A stretch of 64,000 nucleotides of DNA, from NCBI RefSeq assembly GCF_032452875.1, contig NC_083871.1:4377692-4441691 (forward strand). Reading direction: 5' to 3'. Shown here piece after piece: positions 58,159 to 64,000 of this stretch. The first letter of the stretch is position 1. Each line of letters opens with the position of its first letter. Source of the stretch: Bos javanicus. Taxonomy: Eukaryota > Chordata > Mammalia > Artiodactyla > Bovidae. The position numbers and the translations under genes are program-made. Under the pieces are notes generated by a model. It did not search any database. It was not told where the DNA came from and saw only the letters and a list, made by a program, of their open reading frames with translations.

Positions 58159-59921
58159 TTAAAAATCAGTTCAGTTCATTTCAGTTCAGTCACTCTTTCG
58201 TGTCCGACTCTTTGCAACCCCATGAATCGCGGCACACCAGGCCTCCCTGTCCATCACAAACTCCCAGAATTCACTGAGACTCACGTCCATTGAGTCAGTG
58301 ATGCCATCCAGCCATCTCATCCTCTATCATCCCCTTCTTGTCCTGCCCCCAATTCCTCCCAGCATCAGAGTCTTTTCCAATGAGTCAACTCTTCGCATGA
58401 GGTGGCCAAAGTACTGGAGTTTCAGCTTCAGCATCATTCCTTCCAAAGAAATCCCAGGGCTGATCTCCTTCAAATGGACTGGTTAGATCTCCTTGCATTC
58501 CAAGGGACTCTCAAGAGTCTTCTCCAACACCACAGTTCAAAAGCATCAATTCTTCGGTGCTCAGCCTTCTTCACAGTCTAACTCTCACATCCATACATGA
58601 CCACAGGAAAAACCATAGCCTTGACTAGATGGACCTTTGTTGGCAAAGTAATGTCTCTGTTTTTGAATACGTTATCTAGGTTGGTCATAACTTTCCTTCC
58701 AAGGAGTAAGCGTCTTTTAATTTCATGGCTGCAGTCACCATCTGCAGTGATTTTGGAGACCAAAAAAATAAAGTCTGACACTGTTTCCACTGTTTCCCAT
58801 CTATTTCCCATGAAGTGATAGGACCAGATGCCATCATCTTCGTTTTCTGAATGTTGAGCTTTAAGCCAACTTTTTCACTCTCCTCTTTCACGTTCATCAA
58901 GAGGCTTTTTAGTTCCTCTTCATTTTCTGCCATAAGGGTGGTGTCATATGCATGTCTGAGGTTATTGATATTTCTCCTGGCAATATTGATTCCAGCTTAT
59001 GTTTCTTCCAGTCCAGCGTTTCTTATGATGTACTCTGCATATAAGTTAAATAAGCAGGGTGACAATATACAGCCTTGACGTACTCCTTTTCCTATTTAGA
59101 ACCAGTCTGTTGTTCCATGTCCAGTTGTAACTGCTTCTTCCTGACCTTCATACAGACTTCTCAAGAGGCAGGTCAGGTGGTCTGGTATTCCCATCTCTTT
59201 CAGAATTTTCCACAGTTTATTGTGATCCATACAGTCAAAGGCTTTGGCATAGTCAATAAAGCAGAAATAGATCTTTTTCTGGAACTCTCTTGCTTTTTCC
59301 ATGATCCAGTGGATGTTGACAATTTGATCTCTGGTTCCTCCGCCTTTTCTAAAACCAGCTTGAACATCAGGAAGTTCACGGTTCACATATTGCTGAAGCC
59401 TGGCTTGGAGAATTTTGAGCATTACTTTACAGCACGTGAGATGAGTGTAATTGTGCAGTAGTTTGAGCATTCTTTGGCATTGCCTTTCTTTGGGATTGGA
59501 AGGAAAACTGGCCTTTTCCAGTTCTTTGGCCACTGCTGAGTTTTTCAAATTTGCTGGCATATTGAGTGCAGCACTTTCACAGCACCATCTTTCAGGATTT
59601 GGAATAGCTCAACTGGAATTCCATCACCTCCAGTAGCTTTGTTCGTAGTGATGCTTTCTAAGGCCCACTTGACTTCACATTCCAGGATGTCTGGCTCTAG
59701 GTCAGTGATCACACCATCGTGATTATCTGGGACATGAAGATCTTTTTTGTACAGTTCTTCTTTGTATTCTTGCCACCTCTTCTCGATATCTTCTGCTTCT
59801 GTTAGGTCCATACCATTTCTGTCCTTTATCAAGCCCATCTTCGCATGAAATGTTCCCTTGGCATCTCTAATTTTCTTGAAGAGATCTCTAGTCTTTCCCA
59901 TTCTGTTGTTTAAAAATCAGT
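58159..59921 (-). mobile_element. 5'-truncated BovB with TSD, no inversion
   Basis: Body 58171-59909. The minus strand reads from MGKTRDLFKKIRD (frame 59545-59901) through motif A FIDYAKAFDCMDH (frame 59096-59560) to the terminus. Motif C is disrupted by a small deletion near 58950. TTAAAAATCAGT flanks it at 58159-58170 and 59910-59921. Confidence 0.93.
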
Positions 59922-60027
59922 AGTGGACATAAAATAAAAGTAAAATCATCATTTCTGAAATAAGGAAGACAAAGTCAAGACACCTTCTGAAAATGAAGGT
60001 GAAAGAAAGAGCAAAGCTCTTAAGACA

Positions 60028-60243
60028 ATGGGGCTTTCTTGGTGACACAGAGGTAAAGAATCTGCCTGCAATGCAGGAGACCCGGGTTCAATGCCTGGGT
60101 CAAGGAAATCCTTTGGAAAAGGGAATGGCTACCCACTCTAATATTATGCCAGGAAAATTCCATGGACAGAGGAATCTTGTGGGCTACAGCCCATGGGGTC
60201 ACAAAGAGTTGAACACCACTGAGCAACTGACACTTTCACTTTT
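60028..60243 (+). mobile_element. Bov-tA SINE
   Basis: Full-length plus-strand copy from ggggctttcttggtgacacag to gagcaactgacactttcac. Confidence 0.9.
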
Positions 60244-60514
60244 CCACTTATTTGGAATAAAATAGATGATGAAAGGTTCCGAAAAGAGAACTACAGATTA
60301 CAGTGAGAACAAATAATAGATAAAAACAACACCTCAAGGGATGTTGGAAGAACAGAACTTGAAAGAGGTACTTGTTCCTGTAGATTAAAAATAAACTCTC
60401 TTGCCTAAACTTCAGAAGGCTAATTAAGCTAGCTTACTGGAAATGATTTAAATATTAATATGGTAATTTAGTATGGGTGTGAAAGTAAAACAGGTAAACA
60501 AAAATAATTGAAGT

Positions 60515-61031
60515 GACTGTCATTCAGTCTTATCCAACTCTTTGTGACCCCATGGACTATGCTGCTGCTGCTAAGTCACTTCAGTCATGTCAGACTCTGT
60601 GTGACCCCATGGACTGCAGCCCACCAGGCTCCCCCATTCCTGGGATTCTCCAGGCAAGAACACTGAAGTGGGTTGCCATTTCCTTCTCCAATGCATGAAA
60701 GTGAAAAGTGAAAGTGAAGTCGCTCAGTCGTGTCCGACCCTCAGTGATCCCATGGACTGCAGAAATCCTCCGTCCATGGGATTTTCCAGGCCAGAATACT
60801 GAAGTGGGTGGCCTTTCCCTTTTCCAGGGGATCTCTCCAACCCAGGGATCAAACTCAGGTCTTTGGCATTGCAGGTGGATTATTTACCAGCTGAGCCACA
60901 AGGGAAGCCCAAGAATACTGGAGTGGGTAGCCTATCCCTTCTCCAGGGGATCTTCCCAACCCAGGCATTGAAAGGGGGGTCTCCTGCATTGCAGGTGGAT
61001 TCTTTACCAGCTGAGCCACAAGGGAAGCCCA
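60515..61031 (-). mobile_element. composite BOV-A2/Bov-tA SINE cluster
   Basis: Minus strand throughout: a truncated tail copy (60515-60559), a BOV-A2 dimer starting at a (CTG)n run (60560-60765), then a Bov-tA body (about 60766-60909) whose second half is repeated in tandem (60911-61031). Both copies of the repeat end accagctgagccacaaggga. Confidence 0.85.
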
Positions 61032-61584
61032 AACAAAAATAAACCAACAGTTAATCTTCCTCCCAAGGTGGAAAAACTTCTATGAAAGGAAATTCTTACC
61101 AGCTAGACATACCCAAGATTCTTTCTTTCTTTCTTTTACCACAAGGCATTACATCTGTGTTTCATTCTGTCTTGGTTCAAATTATTTTCTGTGAGGGTCT
61201 GTTTACACATGCACATGAAATATTTGTTTCCAATTTGTCTGCCTCATTTTTATATAGCTGATTCTTAGACCCAAATGCAATATTCTTTCCATCCAATATT
61301 ATTTACTTTGACATAATTTATAAACTGCCCCAGTCAACTTATTTGATTCATCTAGAAGCCACAAAACTCACTAAAATTTACCAAAACTACAGGAATGCAA
61401 AAAGGACACCTGAAATAATTATGGTGACTTTATATGTGAATAAAGAGAATTTTGTAGAACAGTGTATTAAATATTTCACAGTTGTCTAGTATACATGTCA
61501 AGGATCAAGGCAAAGATGTTGTACAAAACACAAAGCAATGTTTCAGAAATCCACAAGGAACCTGTGATTTCATTATTTAGAACA
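61032..61584. other. unrecognised AT-rich sequence
   Basis: No repeat or gene recognised. Confidence 0.45.
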
Positions 61585-61818
61585 TAGTTAACACTGAAGT
61601 TTTAGTCACTCAGTCTGTTGGACTCTTTGAGACTCCATGGACTATAGTCTTTTAGGCTCCTCTATCCATGGGATTTCTCAACAAGAATACTAGAATGGTT
61701 TGCCATTCCTTTCTCCAGGGGATCTTCCCAATCCAAAAATAATCCAGGGATAGAACCCAGGTCTCCTGCATTGCAGGTGGATTCTTTACCGTCTGAACTG
61801 AATGTAGTTAACCCTGAA
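61585..61818 (-). mobile_element. Bov-tA SINE with TSD
   Basis: Body 61599-61804. The flanks TAGTTAACACTGAA (61585-61598) and TAGTTAACCCTGAA (61805-61818) differ at one position. A small duplication (atccaaaaataatccaggga) lies near 61731-61750. Confidence 0.92.
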
Positions 61819-61859
61819 ACCAAAACACTACTATGTAGTTATTCAAGACATGTATTTAA

Positions 61860-61876
61860 CACACACACACACACAC
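61860..61876. repeat. (CA)n microsatellite
   Basis: A short pure CA run just upstream of the BOV-A2 insertion. Confidence 0.9.
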
Positions 61877-61877
61877 T

Positions 61878-62171
61878 AATATTACACTGCTGCTGCTGCT
61901 AAGTCGCTTCAGTCGTGTCCGACTCTGTGCGACCCCATAGGCGGTAGCCCACCAGGCTTCCCTGTCCCTGGGATTCTCCAGGCAAGAACACTGGAGTGGG
62001 TTGCCATTTCCTTCTCCAATGCATGAAAGTGAAAAGTGAAAGTGAAGTCGCTCAGTCGTGTCTGACTCTTAGTGACCGCATGGACTGCAGCCTACCAGGC
62101 TCCTCCCTTCATGGGATTTTCCAGGCAAGGGTACTGGAGTGGGGTGCCATTGCCTTCTCTGAATATTACAC
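61878..62171 (-). mobile_element. BOV-A2 SINE with TSD
   Basis: A complete dimer with a (CTG)n start at 61888 and a gaaagtgaaaagtgaaagtg linker. AATATTACAC flanks it at 61878-61887 and 62162-62171 without mismatch, which suggests a young insertion. Confidence 0.95.
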
Positions 62172-63430
62172 AGAGCAATATAAAAATTAAAATAAATGGA
62201 GCTGCATTTACTGTGTTTATCATCATTAAGATGGTATGTAATAAATGGTTTTTTCCCTCATTTCCTTTAGAACAGAGTCATCATGTGGCATGGTTGCCGA
62301 AACTCACACAAGCGCATCTTCTTTAATAGAGAGAATAGTCCTAGATTTCGCTTCCATTAAAGCAATACATTTATTTCCAAGGTTATTAGCCTGAATTATA
62401 CCTCATGGATAAAAAGATGTTCTATTTATCTTTTAGAAGGGTACTTAGTAGGACTTTCTGAAAAGGGACCAGGCTCATCATCTGGCTTGAAATTGCTTAG
62501 GCTGAAAGAAAGTTATCTTTGATCACTTTAATGGCATAATTTATGCTTAACGTTTTGGTAGTTGCTATGGAGACTTCAGAATTGGTTTCATCTGTTAAAT
62601 ATAGTGTTCTTTCACTTGTATCTCATTTGCATCTTAAAGACCTACCTTCTATCACTTCTCCACAAGTACCTTCAGTGATGGTAGCTTTCAGCTGCTTTAT
62701 CTGACAGCTTTTAAATGAAGTCCACAATTTTGGTCTACCAAAACTGACTTCACATAAAATATGTTTTCTAAATTACTCTTTGAAAGGTTTATACTTCTAT
62801 TTCATTGTTAAATTAGTAGGTTTTTACAACATTCTCCAAAGTGAAGCATTATTATCGATCACATATCCATTGATTTAATTTTAATTCCAATCCTGTTATA
62901 ATAAATACTACACAAACAAATTGATAACAGAGAAAGATGACCTATCTTCTGACTTTTTTCCAATAATTACAAGTAGACATATTTTTTGCCATCTCTGAGC
63001 AACATATTATTACTGATAACATGAGAGTAACACTAGTAGCAAACTCACAGGCATTCTTACCATCACAAACTGAGGCAAGAAAGCATTCACTTAAAGAGAA
63101 AGCATGGACTAATGTTTCTGGTTCAGGAAGATATAAGCTTATATGAATATTTATTTAAAAACAAAACAAGCCCAATGATACCACTTGGGACTCCTGTACT
63201 GTGAGCCCTCCATGGCCTTGTTCACACGGACATGTGATGTCAAGTCACAGGATCAAAACTTCTGCTTCCACATAAGATGGTTTTATTTTATCCCAGCATA
63301 CTTTTAACTTTAAACACTAACAATGGGAATCTCTTGCTAAGTTTTAAAATGCTTTCCATTTATGCAGAACAGAAATACACAGTAAGATATTTTCATGCAA
63401 AGCATATACCCTCTAAATTTAAAGAAATAG
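62172..63430. other. unrecognised AT-rich sequence
   Basis: About 1.26 kb with no recognised exon, RNA gene or repeat. Confidence 0.45.
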
Positions 63431-63575
63431 TAAAAAAAAAAAAAAAAAAAGATGATGGACGTTTGAAAGCCACAAAGATTTGGTATTGATGCTTAAAAGA
63501 AAAGTAGTAAAGTTTAAAAATAAAATAAAATTTAAAAAAAAAATAAAAAAAAAAAAAAAAAAAAGAAAGAAAAAG
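63431..63575. repeat. poly-A and A-rich tracts
   Basis: A pure A-run at 63431-63450 and an A/AAAT-rich run at 63520-63573, immediately upstream of the CHR SINE. Confidence 0.9.
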
Positions 63576-63582
63576 AGAGATG

Positions 63583-63705
63583 GGGATTTCCCTGGTGGTC
63601 CAGCGGCTAAGACTCTGTGCTTTCACTGCGAGGAGCACAAGTTCAGCCCTGGTTGGGGAACTGAGGTCCCACATGCCACCTGATGCAGACAGAAAAGAAA
63701 GAAAG
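63583..63705 (+). mobile_element. CHR-type SINE, short
   Basis: Starts ggggatttccctggtggtccagcggctaag, continues ttcagccctggttggggaac and ends in an AAAGAAAG tail. It lacks the long middle seen in the copies at 35828 and 54064. Confidence 0.82.
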
Positions 63706-64000
63706 ATGAAGTCTCATTCTTGGAACCCACATGCACGTTGGGGAGACTGACACCAAACAAGTCAGTAATAAATAATGTGAAGCTGGAAAGTGATAAACTC
63801 TTGTCAGTAGGCACACTTGGATACTCCTCGTTCTGAAAGGCAGCAGGTGCCACTTCTTGGAACAAGGGGGAAAGATCTTCTGTGTTTCTTTTAATACTTA
63901 CTTAATTGTAGGTCAAATGTTTTAAGCGCCTTGAAATACTCAAAAAAATCTCATTCTAAATAATAACAGAATTTGCATAATTAGGGGTGGATACACATGG
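63706..64000. other. unrecognised sequence
   Basis: Nothing recognised up to the window end. Confidence 0.4.

Overview
The window comes from a ruminant nuclear genome, most likely a bovid or another pecoran. The evidence is its repeat repertoire: BovB (RTE-clade LINE) copies in every size class, Bov-tA and BOV-A2 SINEs (several with a CAG/CTG-repeat tail), CHR-type tRNA-derived SINEs, ruminant-type L1s, and betaretrovirus-like and ERV1-class solo LTRs. Species cannot be fixed from sequence alone. I found no host protein-coding exon, tRNA or rRNA gene. Every long open frame lies inside a BovB or L1 copy or an LTR, so the window is intergenic or intronic. By my annotation about two thirds of it is recognisable mobile-element sequence.

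Layout. 1-4236: mostly unique, with a BovB copy interrupted by inverted BovB, a Bov-tA SINE, an ERVL-MaLR LTR and a CHR SINE. 4237-7493: a minus-strand L1 with an inverted 5' piece and a ~21-bp target-site duplication (TSD), later hit by a 1.34-kb betaretrovirus-like solo LTR. 9035-9551: a 0.5-kb 5'-inverted L1. 9846-14140: a long minus-strand L1 holding an LTR, a SINE and a BovB tail. 18543-22660: an old L1 split by a near-complete BovB whose endonuclease half is inverted relative to its reverse-transcriptase half. 25097-25652: two insertions stacked on one 9-bp target. 27575-33630: a decayed minus-strand ERVL pol region, in the order reverse transcriptase, RNase H, integrase, dUTPase, invaded by BovB and SINEs. 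33664-36222: an ERV1-class LTR and nested MaLR LTRs. 36379-37092: a SINE split by BovB. 39466-41020: a 5'-inverted BovB. 46600-55980: an old plus-strand L1 carrying three BovBs, a Bov-tA and a CHR SINE that has grown into a 35-bp minisatellite. 57-64 kb: SINE clusters and a simple 5'-truncated BovB. The remaining stretches are unique-looking AT-rich DNA.

The elements act as a nested record of insertion rather than a gene system. L1 supplies machinery for L1 copies. BovB supplies its own, and by established knowledge also mobilises Bov-tA/BOV-A2, whose 3' tails match BovB. The most notable pattern is repeated 5' inversion: three L1 copies and three BovB copies are twin-primed-looking. Two of those BovBs have clean TSDs, and the third sits at a target-site deletion. 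Others are a SINE-internal minisatellite, foldback palindromes and a templated filler inside BovB copies, and a reverse-transcriptase motif variant shared by two BovB copies.
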